Positions 46,059 to 58,290 are shown, numbered from the stretch's first letter. The stretch is 64,000 nucleotides of DNA from Metaphire vulgaris (GCA_018105865.1 CM030834.1:10499719-10563718), one strand, 5' to 3'. The notes: generated by a model not told the origin, from the sequence alone. Translations and numbers: made by a program.

Positions 46059-46157
46059 CATCATCATCATCATTATCATCATCATTATCAATATTATTTC
46101 TTATTCTTATTATTTCTTATTATTCTTATTATTTCTTATTCTTATTTTTATTAGGCC

Positions 46158-46205
<48 letters not shown>
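45973..46205. repeat. (TTA)n / (TCA)n / (TA)n microsatellite block
   Basis: Pure TTA to about 46058, ATC units to 46090, degenerate TTATTC units, then a TA run at 46161-46205. TTAGGCCTA interrupts the block at 46151-46159. Further TTA arrays lie at 46301-46347 and 46498-46538. Confidence 0.95.
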
Positions 46206-46207
<2 letters not shown>

Positions 46208-46297
46208 AAGATAGCACTGTGACGCTATGAAAGCAGAAGATAATAAGAAAGAAATGTTATATAGTCTATACACTGCATCATAATCCTGCATTAAAAC

Positions 46298-46347
<50 letters not shown>

Positions 46348-46497
46348 GAAGTTCTCAAAATCGAATATTATTATTAAGTGGAAGTTCCACGGAATGCGAC
46401 AGCGTTAAATCTCTGGAGTGTCACGGATATTCGTTGTAGGAGAAAGGATGTATCTCATCTCCAGATTGTCGTGTTAGGATACTGTCGATTTTCTTTA

Positions 46498-46539
<42 letters not shown>

Positions 46540-47853
46540 AAAATATAAAGACGTTCATACGACAGTTACATATACAGTTGTAAACGGTGAGAGGCACATT
46601 ATGAACGACAAAAACAAACTGGAAATATCGGCACACTTGAAACGATTCAGCTCTTAAAGCAGCATACCCATTACTAAGACATGTTGCACATTTTCATACT
46701 GAATCATAATATGTTCCAGATGAATAGTAACAGTGCGTTACATTTACATTTTGATCTTATCGCTGTGAAAATATTTCTTATGTAGGGCCTACAGCAGACC
46801 TGTCTGACCTGCTTTCTTTGAATGAGCTGATTGAGCTCCGTAACCATAATGTGCTTTTCAAACAGCGATAGGCCTACTTGTAGCGCGGAAGGTCTGCTTC
46901 AGTTAAATAATTACCATATTAAGAAGCCTGAGCCCATAGGAACTAACGATACAGGACAGGCTATTCCAATCGGTTTATTAGTATCAAAACAAAAAGATCA
47001 GTACTGTTACAACTCAATATCGAATGAATAGTTAAAAATAATAGGCCACTGTATCAACATGTTTCATATTTTCATAGCAAATATATTACAGATTGGTTTC
47101 AAAGAATTGCGATACTAGAAGGGAGACGCAGGAGAAGAGAAACAATCGCTGTACAAAGAAAACTTTGGTGCATGGATAGAAGAAATGTTTTTCTTATCGT
47201 AGTAAACATATTTAACGTTTTATTTTAATTCTAATAGGTCCAATTTATTTATTGTTGACGCTATTTTAACTGCGTCTTGTCGATTTGCATGCGTTCTTCA
47301 GAAGCGATTTTCAGCGCCGTAGAGCTTTTCCAAGTGAGCCAGACGAATACACAAATTGAAACGATTCTTTTCAATTATTTAGGAGGAAACCTCTTTCCTC
47401 TTAATCTAAGATGCTGCTTTAGGCGTGACCTGAATGTGCGCGGGATTGCTATTCAAGATAGACGCTAAGTCTTCGGACTGGAAATAAGTTACTTAAGACA
47501 TCAATTCCTGTTCTGAACAAATTCAGGTCTTGCAACTAGTTCTTTTACTGACAGAAACAGGTTGCGATACAGTAAAGTAATCTCGTCAGTTTCATGAGCG
47601 CTCGTGCAGCCAGATGTTAAGCCCTAAAAGTTAGCTATTTCTCCAGCGTTTTCCGTCGTCTTCGTGTCAACGGGACTTCACGGCCTCAGGATTTCAATTG
47701 GGGAGAGAACTATTTATTTCAAAGTAATAAATTCTTTTCATATTTTTAATCCGCACACTTTATCGAATATGAAACCGATGCCTGAGGAGAGGGGCCGCAG
47801 CCGGGTCCAGGACCCATGGAGTTCAAAGGGGCCTGGGTCCGGTGATGATGATG
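46540..47853. other. Stretch without a recognisable gene
   Basis: Open frames of 60-66 codons near 46831, 47277 and 47664 show no domain or splice context. TAGGCCTA occurs at 46869. No repeat termini were found. Confidence 0.55.
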
Positions 47854-47973
47854 CAGTGGCGTAGCGTGACTTTTGGGGGCCCGGAGGGCTTCCTTGATAT
47901 GGGGGCCCCTTAACACTGCTGACGAGCAAAAAGGGGCCTCCCTTCACCCGGGGTCCGGGGGCACTTGACACTG
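47854..47973. mobile_element. 120-bp MITE, CAGTGGCGTAGCGTG ends
   Basis: The left end CAGTGGCGTAGCGTGACTT and right end GCACTTGACACTG are flanked by a perfect 8-bp duplication TGATGATG (47846-47853, 47974-47981), itself in a GAT repeat. It has one reversed pyrimidine motif and GGGGGCCC tracts. Confidence 0.8.
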
Positions 47974-47974
47974 T

Positions 47975-48303
47975 GATGATGTATTAACCCTAAAAAAGAC
48001 TCTGACAACGGAAAAAGGTCATCTTCGTCATGAGTTCAGGGGCCCCGGCGAATGTCATGAGCTTAGGGGCCCCGGCGAATGTCTGCTTAGGGGCCCGGGT
48101 CGATTATGCTAAGTTATTAAAGCCATAAAAAGACTGACAAGCAAAACAGGTCATCTCGACACTTTTTCAGACGAGGACCCGGAATTCTGCTTTGAAAAAG
48201 ACCGACAAGGAAAAAGAAGGTCATAAACTTTTTCACACACTTGTCAGGAGGTCAGGGGCCCGTGACTATTTTTGGCACCGGGGCCCGGAAATTCTCTCGG
48301 CGG
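47975..48303. mobile_element. GGGCCCC-rich repeat element
   Basis: Homologous to 31255-31731 from GTATTAAC through CTCTCGGCGGCCCTG. It has an internal tandem of AGGGGCCCCGGCGAATGTC (48037-48087) and three or four reversed pyrimidine motifs. Confidence 0.7.
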
Positions 48304-48730
48304 CCCTGGTGAAACCAGCCCAAATACGACTTGTTCATAGACCCTAAAGAAGGAACTATGCAATTAGAAGGCTCTTATATTTTTCAAAATGTGAAGAATT
48401 GCTAGATATCTGTCAGAATGTCGTTAACGGTTTTTTATACAAATTTGACACCGATGCACATGACGCATTAGGCCTAGAACCACCAATAAAAATCCAGACC
48501 GTCTATGAACGATCGACAATCTTCGTATTATGTAATATTATAAGAGAAATAGAAACCAATGGGAAATGAGATGCCACGTAACCGATCACTCTTCTGAACC
48601 CATACTATTTATTATTTCTGCTGTTATAACTTATGAGTAAATTGTGTAATTTCAACGTTTGTCTAAAACTCTAAATTGTGGCAATATTCATTCATGCAGT
48701 TGTCAATCTTACTGGACACTAAATCCTATC

Positions 48731-49022
48731 CAGTGGCGGTTCCACCATATTGATGACCGGGAATGCATCCCCCACCGGGGTTCCGGGTGACCTTTTTTGA
48801 ATGTCAGCCTATTTTCGGTGAGTTTTTTAAAAAATAGTGAAAAATATTGCGAATAACCTTTTTTTGCTTGTCGGCCTTTTTGGCAATGTTTATTAACATT
48901 TAGTGGACAAAACAGTAGTAATGACCTTTTTCTCTTTCTTTTCTTCTTCTTCACTTTGCATCACCCACCAACTTCCTATAAATTGTTTTCATCCCCACCA
49001 AGAATTCCTGGAACCGCCACTG
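48731..49022. mobile_element. 292-bp MITE, CAGTGGCGGTTCC family
   Basis: Ends CAGTGGCGGTTCCA and TGGAACCGCCACTG are perfect inverted repeats, flanked by ATCCTATC and ATCCTACC (7 of 8). Three pyrimidine motifs are inside. The outer element at 60285-62828 belongs to the same family. Confidence 0.92.
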
Positions 49023-49033
49023 ATCCTACCTAC

Positions 49034-49346
49034 CAGTGGGCGTATACAGCGTGGGCTGCCATCGCCCGAGACAAAAGAGGGATCGCGCCTCTAACTTGTG
49101 ATCGAAATTTCTTGACGAGCAAAGAACGTTCTCTTTCCCCCACATTGCAGTAATTATAATAAATTCAGGGAAATTACTTGCAGTTCTTCTTTGTTCGTGA
49201 CGTAAGCTATATGTCAGGCTCTTTCTATTTCTGTGAATTATTATTTACTTGGATTTTTATTCTATTTTTTCACTTGAAATTTTGCGTTCCCAAAAATTTT
49301 GCTCCTGGAGCGACCGCCCCCATATGCTCCCCACACTATGCCACTG
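49034..49346. mobile_element. 313-bp MITE adjoining the previous one
   Basis: CAGTGGGCGTATACAGCG on the left and CACTATGCCACTG on the right, with flanks CTACCTAC and CTACTGAC (6 of 8). It starts 11 bases after the preceding element. A motif variant (TTGACGAGCAAAGAACG) lies near 49113. Confidence 0.6.
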
Positions 49347-49508
49347 CTACTGACTCATCCAAAGTGCGCTTCTCTTCTAGGCCTAACGCAATTATTTTTC
49401 TTACTGATCTTCATTTCTATGAAAGAAGAGCTTTATATATATATATATATATATAATATTAAGATCCTTATCTGTATGTCTCTCTGTTACCTTCAAGCGT
49501 TCTGATTG

Positions 49509-49740
49509 GTTGACTATTGGTAGACGGTTTAGACCGTTTAGTCCTTACGTCGCGATGCGTTGGTGGGCGAGCGTTGACTATTGGTAGATGGTTTAGTCCT
49601 CACGTCGCGATGCGTTGGTCGAAGACGACGTTGCTATTGGTAACAATTGTTCGTAGTTTAGCACGGTTTAGTCGAGTCATTGCAGCGTCAGAGGGCTGGG
49701 CGTGCGACGACGTTGCTATTGGTAACAATTGTTCGCAGCC
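49509..49740. repeat. Interleaved short tandem duplications
   Basis: Unit A (TTGACTATTGGTAGA... CGTCGCGATGCGTTGG) occurs at 49509 and 49573. Unit B (GACGACGTTGCTATTGG TAACAATTGTTCG) occurs at 49624 and 49707. TATTGGTA is common to all four copies. Confidence 0.85.
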
Positions 49741-49996
49741 TGAGGAGGCAATTTTAACGTACATTTTAACGTACACAAAAAATACGTGTACAGCGTCACA
49801 AATGGTCACAGTTGCGTGATTTTAACGTACATAGGCCTAATTATTACGTGGCGCAGAGCTTGGCTAGGTGGCGTATGTACATCATTGAAACGTTGTTCAG
49901 CATGAATTCAATGATTGGGTATTAAGTATAGGTATTGGATTAGTATTATCCTGCACTGCGAGCGAAGCGAGCGCGAGCGAAGCGAGCATCTTTCTA

Positions 49997-49997
<1 letters not shown>

Positions 49998-50044
<47 letters not shown>
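49998..50044. repeat. (TA)n microsatellite
   Basis: Pure TA run preceded by two GAGCGAAGCGAGC units (49960-49987). Confidence 0.95.
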
Positions 50045-50046
<2 letters not shown>

Positions 50047-50085
50047 TCATACTGGCAAGCGAACGAAGTAACGAAAGAGATACCG

Positions 50086-51107
50086 CAGAGATGGACATGG
50101 GTCCATTTTTTAGAACCCAACCCAACCTGACCCATCAAATCTCCAACCCAACCCAACCCAACCCATGCCGGCAATTGCAAGTATTCACCCAACCCAATCC
50201 AACCCACCCAAGCTTCAAGTAAAAATATTCAGCAAATTTATTGCTAAGCAACAATTTGTCAATTACTGCATACAAATCATTTTTAAAAATTACCTCTCAT
50301 ATGTCGCTGTAGGGTCTATTTTTTCCCCCAGTATAATTATCATTGGCGTGCAAAAAAAGGTAGACGTCCGTGTTATAATTTGTACTTATACTATCTAAAA
50401 TTCAGCTTCAAATGTTGAAAGACTAACGAATAAGGAACCCTAGAGCCCTTATAGCATTTGCTTAGCAAGTTCGCACGCACTTCCACGCAGTAGCTCATAA
50501 ATGTTATTGGAGTCAATAAGGGGATTAAGATGGATTTACAGTGAATGGTTCAAAGAAAGTTACTATATATTAACCTTCTTTCATCAATTTCGATTCTTGA
50601 TTCCAATGCCTTGAATTATTTACTTCCACCGGTCTTATGCAAATATCCCGTGGCTGCGGATCAACATTTACCTATAGGCATATGACGCTGCACAATATCG
50701 AGAAAGCAACGGCCACAACGGCGAGGGGGGGTTTATGTATCAAAGGAGATAGACTTATGCCTTTAATGCTTTATTATATAGGAACAACTGTGTTTGGATC
50801 AATAGAACCAGGGGCTCAAGACAGTCCTGAATATAACCCCCCACCCGCCAATCGCTTAACTAAGAGCCGTCATAAGCCAGTATTGCCAGCGACAGTTCGG
50901 CGGCAATTTGTTACATGAAAATGCGGAAAACGATAACCATTTTTTATAACCAATGTATGGTGTGTGCACTGTGCCAAGTGCAAATCAGCGTTTTGCAACC
51001 CAACCCAACCCAACCCACCACAACTGCCTAAATTTATGACCCAACCCAATCCAACCCAACCCAACCCAACCCAACCCATGGGTTAACCCAACCCATGTCC
51101 ATCTCTG
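50086..51107. mobile_element. 1.0-kb hAT-like element with CCCAA minisatellite ends
   Basis: Ends CAGAGATGGACATGGGT and ACCCATGTCCATCTCTG are perfect inverted repeats with a perfect 8-bp duplication AGATACCG (50078-50085, 51108-51115). Both end regions are (AACCC)n-type arrays (about 50118-50215 and 50998-51095). The CAGAGATG terminus and minisatellite ends recall the 26375-27286 element. The middle is AT-rich without a recognised coding remnant. Confidence 0.93.
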
Positions 51108-51474
51108 AGATACCGGCGAAACAAAACTAGAAAAATATAAATTGAAGCAACCATGGAAAAATCTGCAAAACATCTTAAACCGTTTTGTTAAGAACGCTCG
51201 CCGACTTTAGATAACCACGAGCGGTGTATTAAACTGTTACCGCATATATATTAGATTTCAAAAAACGACCAAAGATATCTGAGAAAAGATAATAGACTTA
51301 GATTTAACGTCAACATTAAGGAAAACTTGAATGGAAAATGGCGTCAAAATTTCAAAGTGAATATAGTTGTCGTCGTCAGTCTTGGGCAAATGACCAGTAT
51401 AGCAGGCGACTGGAACCTGATATTGATGACGAAACTGCCACGGGGAAAGATTATACAACACTATTGGCCTACCA

Positions 51475-51703
51475 CATGGGTACTCAAACCGCGGCCAGCG
51501 GTCCACAATCCGGACCGCGAGGTCGATTCTTGTGGACCGTCACAGCTTTCTCTATGTAAGAATTTTCGAGCCTGTAATATTGGCTTAATTACTTAATGCT
51601 GTAGTTGTCACAGGAGTAATTGTATTTCCCTTGTAACTAGTGGACCCACACGAACGATGGAAGACTGGATGTGGATCGCCTTAAAAAAGTTTGAGTACCT
51701 CTG
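51475..51703. mobile_element. 229-bp hAT-like MITE
   Basis: The ends are CATGGGTACTCAAACC and GTTTGAGTACCTCTG, with a perfect 8-bp duplication GCCTACCA (51467-51474, 51704-51711). Confidence 0.85.
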
Positions 51704-51783
51704 GCCTACCAGATGCCGTATTCATAGTAAATCGAGGGGATCGATAGAATATATCTAAAACTGGTGTCCATTGAGGGGGAGCG

Positions 51784-51905
51784 AGTTTGACTGACTAAGT
51801 GACTGACTGAGTCAGTGACTGAGTGAATGAATGAGTGAGTGTGAGTGTGAGTGAGTGAGTGAGTGAGTGAGTGAGTGACCGACTGACTGACTGACTGACC
51901 GACTA
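51784..51905. repeat. (GAGT)n/(GACT)n simple repeat
   Basis: Degenerate GACT units pass into GAGT units and back. A separate (GT)n array lies at about 52637-52695. Confidence 0.9.
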
Positions 51906-52192
51906 TACCAGCGCTGCCTGTATATCGCTTGGGAGGCGATGTACTGTACATACAGTATATATGCATCGAAGAGCGCCGAAGCAACGCCGTTCCATGCAGT
52001 TATCGCAGATACGATCGCCAGCAGAGCAGCGTATGAACGAACGAACGACCGGCGTGTCCTCCCTGTGACGGCAGCTTCTGTTCATATTGCCGACCCACGG
52101 GCCAACATCCCACTGGGTTCTGCAGCAGAGAGGGCGACGTTTCGCCACCCCCCACCCCATCCTCTTCATCAACCCCCTTCAAACTTCCATTC

Positions 52193-52223
<31 letters not shown>

Positions 52224-52646
52224 CCCGCTCTCCCTCGTCCTCTCTAGAGCCTGCATATCTACCGAGACAATATATCTTGTGATGAGGCGCTGTGCGTCGC
52301 CGCCGCCGCATTGACTGATAATAACGCGACCGAATCGAGCGAATCCCGCGTCTCGATTGCTTTGACGCTATGACTGCTGCTTCTGGTCTTTCCCTGACGG
52401 ATCCTCCGCCGACCGCCGCCGTCCGTCTGACTTATTATACGTTGCGCGCAGACGGAAAACAATATCGTCGTCTGATGGCTTCTATAGCGCCGACGATTTA
52501 TTACAGTCGAACGGCGATCGGACAGTGAAGCAATACAGATGCACCGGCACGGGATTTTATGCACCGATGCCGACGGAACCATCAAATATCACCGAAACTC
52601 TCTATATAGTCTTCAACAAAAGACATTGCGCTTTCATGTGTGTGTG

Positions 52647-52697
<51 letters not shown>

Positions 52698-53111
52698 CGA
52701 CATCCAAATGCATGCTTAGGTATCATTAGACTAGATTAATTAAAAATATAATTGGCCAGAAGAAGTTGCAGATTCATTATTTTCGGTAGCAAAAAAATGA
52801 ATTCGCGTAACAAAATGACGCGTTCAACTTTTGGAATAAATCATTAAACGTCTGCAATCCTTTAATCAATCTCATCGCCGCCGCATTTACTCTATTAATG
52901 TACAGAATGTTATTAGGAAATCAAACTGATTCAATAATTATTAATTATATATTAATTAAGACGCCAAGTTTTTAAAACCCTGTCACGTGCGATCGACGGC
53001 ACTGATGTCGACGACGATGCGCGAAAACGGGACGATGGGCTTCGTTGATTGCTGCTGCAAGGATAATCACTGAAAAATTCCTCGTTTCCTTTACGCTATT
53101 TTGGTTCCTCT
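51906..53111. other. Mixed stretch without a supported gene
   Basis: 51,950-52,560 is moderately GC-rich with CCG and CGA clusters and could be regulatory or exonic, but no open frame has a recognisable domain. The remainder is AT-rich around the (GT)n array. Confidence 0.4.
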
Positions 53112-53297
53112 CAGGGATATTTTTACATCCCCTAACACTCCCCAACACCCCCTCCCCACCCCAATCTGAGACCGACACTCCTAACAGCCCCCAATCTGAA
53201 CCTGGGATGACCTTTTTTTTAGCTTGTCAGACTTTTTCGGCACGGACCCCTAAAATATACCGACACCCCCAAATTGACAATCATAGAAATAACCCTG
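53112..53297. mobile_element. 186-bp MITE, CAGGGATATTTTTACA ends
   Basis: The ends are CAGGGATATTTTTACA and AGAAATAACCCTG; the flanks GTTCCTCT and TTTCCTCT match at 7 of 8. One pyrimidine motif near 53206. Related to 54878-55067. Confidence 0.85.
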
Positions 53298-54180
53298 TTT
53301 CCTCTGAATGCAGTAAACGGCCGTAGTCGTGTCCTACACTACGGCACTCATTGACTATATACATCAATTTCAATTCCATTCGGTCCAAGGTCTTGAAATT
53401 CGCGAATCATCTAGCCTACTGTCTACAAATGAATGCACAGAGTTCATCTGGCCGCCTCTTCCACCCTAGTATTCGCCAGACAATCCACTAATCGACGATT
53501 AGGCTGCCAACCGTGGACTCGGACCGTGTTGCAATCTGACCTCGACTTTTTGTTCCAACATTACCGTCACATTAATTTTATTATGCGTTCATTTGCTGAT
53601 TATATTATTATATGATATATCGACGCACGACCGGGTTACGTGATACTGCTGACATCTGCCGTTTTATTTGCAGGCCATATCGTCAGCACTGCGTGCAAAT
53701 CGAAGGTTTCTGGGAGCGATAGGTTAGAAAATTCACGCTCCCCAGAACTGGTCGAGAACAGAAGAAATCAGAAAATATGCATAAGCCTACCACTTCAACG
53801 TGACAATGGCGACAGTCAGAGAGAGAAGGCGCTTGAAATGGCAGATTCCACAGACCACAGTTGATTTCCGTACGCTCCAAATGCTAGAAGCACATAACGG
53901 GAATCCGTGAAATCTAAGCTCAATCCTTTGTGCTTTCTGATTGCTTTTCATTACCAACACCATAGCCAAAAGGAAAGGGAGTAGAAGGAAAACTGCTTCA
54001 AATGCGTGCCACAGATAAACTACTCCCCCTTCCATCTCAGGAGTTTTACCTTCGTCAACCAATTTCTCTTTAAATAAACAACATCACATGTAAACGGTTG
54101 AATAACGTTACACCTCTATCAGCGCAGCGAACTGTGCGGATACTTTGCAACGGAATTTGCCATTTCCCGACGCTGTTAAC
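53298..54180. other. Stretch without a recognised gene
   Basis: A possible acceptor (TTTTATTTGCAG) precedes an open frame from about 53674 to 53861. A minus-strand frame at 53787-54062 has a hydrophobic run (AVFLLLPFLLAMVLVM). Neither matches a family I know, and they overlap each other, so at most one is real. Confidence 0.35.
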
Positions 54181-54362
54181 CAGGGGCGTAGCTAGGAATT
54201 TGATTGAGGGGTATAAATTTCGGGGGTAGGCCTATATATTGTTATATATTATATGTATTATGTATATGCATATATATATGTTATATATTGTATTATATAC
54301 ATATACACTGATTTTGAGGGGGTATTATATACCGATATATGCTCCCCGTCGCTACGCCCCTG
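54181..54362. mobile_element. 182-bp MITE, CAGGGGCGTAGC ends
   Basis: Ends CAGGGGCGTAGCTAGG and GTCGCTACGCCCCTG. No convincing target duplication. It contains TAGGCCTA at 54227 and TA-rich runs. Confidence 0.75.
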
Positions 54363-54877
54363 ATGTTGCAATCGACAATTGGCGTATTTTAGGGTCAAAC
54401 AACAATTTGATCCTAAATTATGGCTGATGAGTAGTATCTTGCATGCAGCACATGTAAATAAAACCATGGTTGAGTTAGAACGTTGAATGGCTATTTTCTG
54501 ATCCTCTTCCGTCCAAATCAACTAATGAAATCCTATAGTACCACACAATTCCCGGAATTCGAACTTGTTAAGTCGAAATTTCTGGAAATCTTTCGCTCAC
54601 GCAGTCTACTATTGTCAAAGTATTCGCATTATCTACTGTAAGCATGACTTCTGTGCTCCTTCGCTTAAGGTGCCAATTCGCCGTCTCTCTATAATTGTCG
54701 AACACTGTAAATGCAAACTGTAGACCTGCACCGAGCTGCGCATGACACACCATTCGTAAAAAAAAACGGATTGCGATTTGGAAGTGTCAGGTTAATGAGT
54801 TATCGATTAGTCAACAGAGGAGACAGAACGTAGACGACGAGTCTCGATTGTGCAGTCAAAATTCAGTCACAGACCAG

Positions 54878-55067
54878 CAGGGATATTTTGACACCCCCCC
54901 CCCTAACACACCCCCAACACCCTCCCAATTTGAGGTCGACAGTCGACACCCCCAAAAATTTGGTAATGTGACAATGGGATGCATACAAAATGCATACTAA
55001 TTAGCTCCGGACCCCCCCCAATTTGAAGTCGACACCCCAAAAAATCACAATCCTAGAAATATCCATG
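54878..55067. mobile_element. 190-bp MITE, CAGGGATATTTTGACA ends
   Basis: Ends CAGGGATATTTTGACACC and CTAGAAATATCCATG with a perfect 8-bp duplication CAGACCAG (54870-54877, 55068-55075). It has poly-C tracts but, unlike its relative at 53112, no pyrimidine motif. Confidence 0.9.
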
Positions 55068-55774
55068 CAGACCAGTCACACTGTTCGAGAAGTTACAAAA
55101 CCGCAGTCCACAGTGTCATCGATTCTTAAATCACGCGTTTCTGCGGGCGCGTGGCGGCACGCTTTTAGGACTCCGAATGATGCAATCATTTAGACGGATA
55201 TGCTACGCCGTCTGGAGCACATCGGACTGAACATCCTGGCGCCAGAAACATCATTCTGCTTCGAAACTGGTTCGCTGAACCGATTAGCAGATTAGATTAT
55301 AATTATAAGCCTATGCACTTATCTACAACGGTCTTTTATAAAAGCGATTCATAAGCGGTATAGCTCATATATGGGTCTACTAATGGCGTGCTGGGTTGGA
55401 CCGGGAGATATGCAGAATGTCGTAAATTCGTGCTTCAAAATTACGGATTATGTGTATTTAAAATGATCGAAAGGTCTGGAATGTCTAAATTGCTAAATTG
55501 CAGTTATTTCACTTAGTCGAAGCCACGAGTCACATTCCATAATATGAATTACCGCTAAATTGCATAAATTAAAAGTGACCCATAGTGTAAAAGGTAAAGG
55601 TTGTCCCGTACCCCGTACTCAAACGAGAATAGGGTCCGGTGCTGATCTCCGGTTACTAGGCAAGCAGCGACGCAGGTGGCTTACGCCATTAATCTTGAGC
55701 ATTGCTTTCTTTAGACCAGTGTTTTACCTTCGCAACTTAAAGCTGCGACCAATTTAACCACGTCTAAGCGATGA

Positions 55775-55900
55775 ACGGATTGGTTGGTCGCCGGTACCAC
55801 TACTCGATCTCGGATGGTCACCCATCCAACTACTAACCGCGCTCGACGTTGCTTAACTTCGGTGTAGGCCTACTGACGGGAGCCGATCGCACAACGCCAA
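55775..55900 (-). repeat. 5S rRNA-derived sequence (SINE3-like or 5S pseudogene)
   Basis: The minus strand reads CACCGAAGTTAAGCAACGTC, GCGCGGTTAGTAGTTGGATG and GGTGACCATCC, matching the internal control region (A box and C box) of 5S rRNA. Upstream, CCCGTCAG is separated from CACCGAAG by TAGGCCTA; removing six bases restores normal 5S spacing. Conserved-looking sequence continues on the 3' side to about 55580 (GGAGATCAGCACCGGACCC), so it may be the head of a 5S-derived SINE. Confidence 0.7.
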
Positions 55901-56072
55901 ATATAGGCCGAAAATAGTTACCTACGTACACTGAAACCATTGTTGTCGCGATATTCCACAGAATTAGAACAACCTATACAGCGTTTCACTCAGAAATAAT
56001 GGTAGGCTGAGATTAAACTCTTCGATTAAACTCTTAGATCAGCCACAGCCACCCAGGTCCTTGGAAAAGAGT

Positions 56073-56174
<102 letters not shown>

Positions 56175-56787
56175 CAACGACGATAGATGGGGCGCCAAGC
56201 GTATCGTAATATCACGGCGATTTATAATATAAATGTCAAAATTGGAACAATACTTGTCTATTTCATTTCCGATCAAAACTGCACAGATGCATGTAACAAT
56301 CAAGTCAATAGATTTCAGCAATGTCAGACGACGTCAAAGCATGTCGAGTCAAGCATACCAGAATCATCCTCCGCAATATATCAATGCCGTCAATGGTTTC
56401 GAAACCGTTCAACTTCTGATTAATTTAATCAAATCAAATGGTCTTTTATTTTCACAATACATACACAAATGATACAGAAAGTAATATGTCAGGATATATA
56501 CGGATTAAACGGGGTTTGTAGGTCTAATCCCCTCCCTTCCCTCTCTCCCTCCCCAGTGGCTGAGAACGGGCCTTTGACAGAAGTTGACAGGTTCTGGGTG
56601 TGAACGCGTGACTGTGAATGTACTGTATATGGTCCAAAGTCAACGGCGCTTTTTTGAGAAATCGGCCGATTAGCAGAATGCAACATGTACACGGATTCAA
56701 GCGGATTCCGACGATTCTGCTTCGGCGGCTGTCATCGGCGATGCGTCCGTCGCTGGCGACGACGGGGTAGCCGGCGATGTCCCTGTC

Positions 56788-56840
<53 letters not shown>
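56788..56840. repeat. (GCG)n tract in GC-rich stretch
   Basis: About 17 GGC units inside a locally GC-rich segment (56690-56870). One frame gives poly-alanine and another poly-glycine; neither has further coding support. Confidence 0.9.
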
Positions 56841-57122
56841 AGCTGCTTTGCTTCTCACGCTGCGGTCGTCCTTTGACTGAACAAATTGCATCACTAACAT
56901 GCTAATGGGTCTCTATTATGCGGACTATTTCTGCTCATCGCATCGGCAAATAGCAGCGGCGCTGCTGCAAGCAACGCAGATTTCGTCGTCGGTCCAAGTA
57001 CGTTATTGCGTTGCAGATGATCGAATGCCTGCACTTGACAGCGACGTCTGCCCACTGCCACCCCCCCCCTGCGTCGCTTACTTTGAGTAACCCGTGAATT
57101 GCGATTTATGCAGAAGCGGTCC

Positions 57123-57178
<56 letters not shown>
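57123..57178. repeat. (TTA)n microsatellite
   Basis: Pure TTA array of about 18 units. Confidence 0.97.
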
Positions 57179-57180
<2 letters not shown>

Positions 57181-57649
57181 TGATGGAGAGACTTTTCTAC
57201 GACAGTAACCCTAAGGACCCGTAAAAACCGGTATTCCGGATTCATAACCTAATATTGGTTTTACACAAATCGCTGTGGCGAAAAGGCTCAAAGATCTTGT
57301 AGTAGGAGTTATGCTGTCTCATCCTTGACCATTTTTGCTCGAACATCAACGCCAGTAGGCCTATACGATTATTATACAAACGAATAGAAACTTCGACGTG
57401 ACTGGTTGTATAACCATTGGTGTATGACAGTGGTTAAATTACTTTTTCTGATATTCCGTATCTCCTTATTTTTCCTCCGGTCACAACATTTCTTCACGAC
57501 TTTTTAAAAATTAATTTTAAACCCTAACCCTATAGCAGGATCTCATACCAGTCGTGTCATCATCATACAACCGTAGCCTGTAGCAGCTTATTATTGCTGT
57601 ATTGGGTAATAATTATTTCTGTTGCACATCAGCTGACAGCAAAAAACGT

Positions 57650-57750
57650 ACCGGATCTTCAAAAGTACGTCCCGGATCTGATGCCAGACGTTTCGGATCT
57701 CATGTCAGCCGTGCCGGGGATCTCTTGCCAGACGTCCCGGATAGGAGATC
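57650..57750. repeat. Imperfect 21- to 23-bp tandem repeat, four to five units
   Basis: Units begin GATCT and contain ...GCCAGACGT..CG: GATCTTCAAAAGTACGTCCC, GATCTGATGCCAGACGTTTC, GATCTCATGTCAGCCGTGCC, GATCTCTTGCCAGACGTCCC. The unit length is close to, but not always, a multiple of three. Confidence 0.8.
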
Positions 57751-58131
57751 CGGCAAGATCCGACTCAATGTAACCCCTGGTATAGCCACGGGGGGGGGCG
57801 ATTCTGGGGACCCGTGGAGGGATTTAGCCACAATCGCTGAGAAATTTGGAGGAGGGTAGGTAGTATAATCGGATCGACGAGAATATGAGGAACCTCCTTG
57901 TCACGTCGTTTCTTGCTCGTCGGAAACTTTTTGATTCGAAAAATGTCGACGTGGGCCCAACCCTACCCCCTATTTCGCTGCTAGTTTTGGCGTTGATTTA
58001 ACTTCGTTAGGTACAAACTCAGAGCAAGAAACAGAAAGAAATACGCCATAGAAATTCGGATCTGAGCACGTTCATCAAATTACAGAATAGCTTTTATTAG
58101 GGTTGTTTGTTTGTTGAGCAAGTGTTCTTAC

Positions 58132-58290
58132 CTGCCAGCCAGCCGTCTACCAAGTATGCTGACCACGAATTCCTCGCTGTGCAGAGCGGAGTCGGTACAA
58201 GTGGCCGGGCCGAACAGCTCAGGTGGGATCAGACCGGTTCGTCCCGACTTACAACCACGAACGATTTTTAAAAAATTCTTTACTCGTTCC
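58132..58290 (-). other. Possible minus-strand coding exon
   Basis: The minus strand reads GCKSGRTGLIPPELFG, then CTDSALHSEEFVVSILGRR and LAG, and stops at CAG before GTAAGAACAC at 58131, a near-ideal splice donor. A GC-rich block lies upstream in this orientation (58725-59160) and could be a promoter. I do not recognise the peptide, and no acceptor or start could be fixed. Confidence 0.25.

Noticed and set aside
53787..54062. Minus-strand frame with a hydrophobic segment
   Set aside because: Unrecognised, overlaps another open frame, no splice or promoter context.
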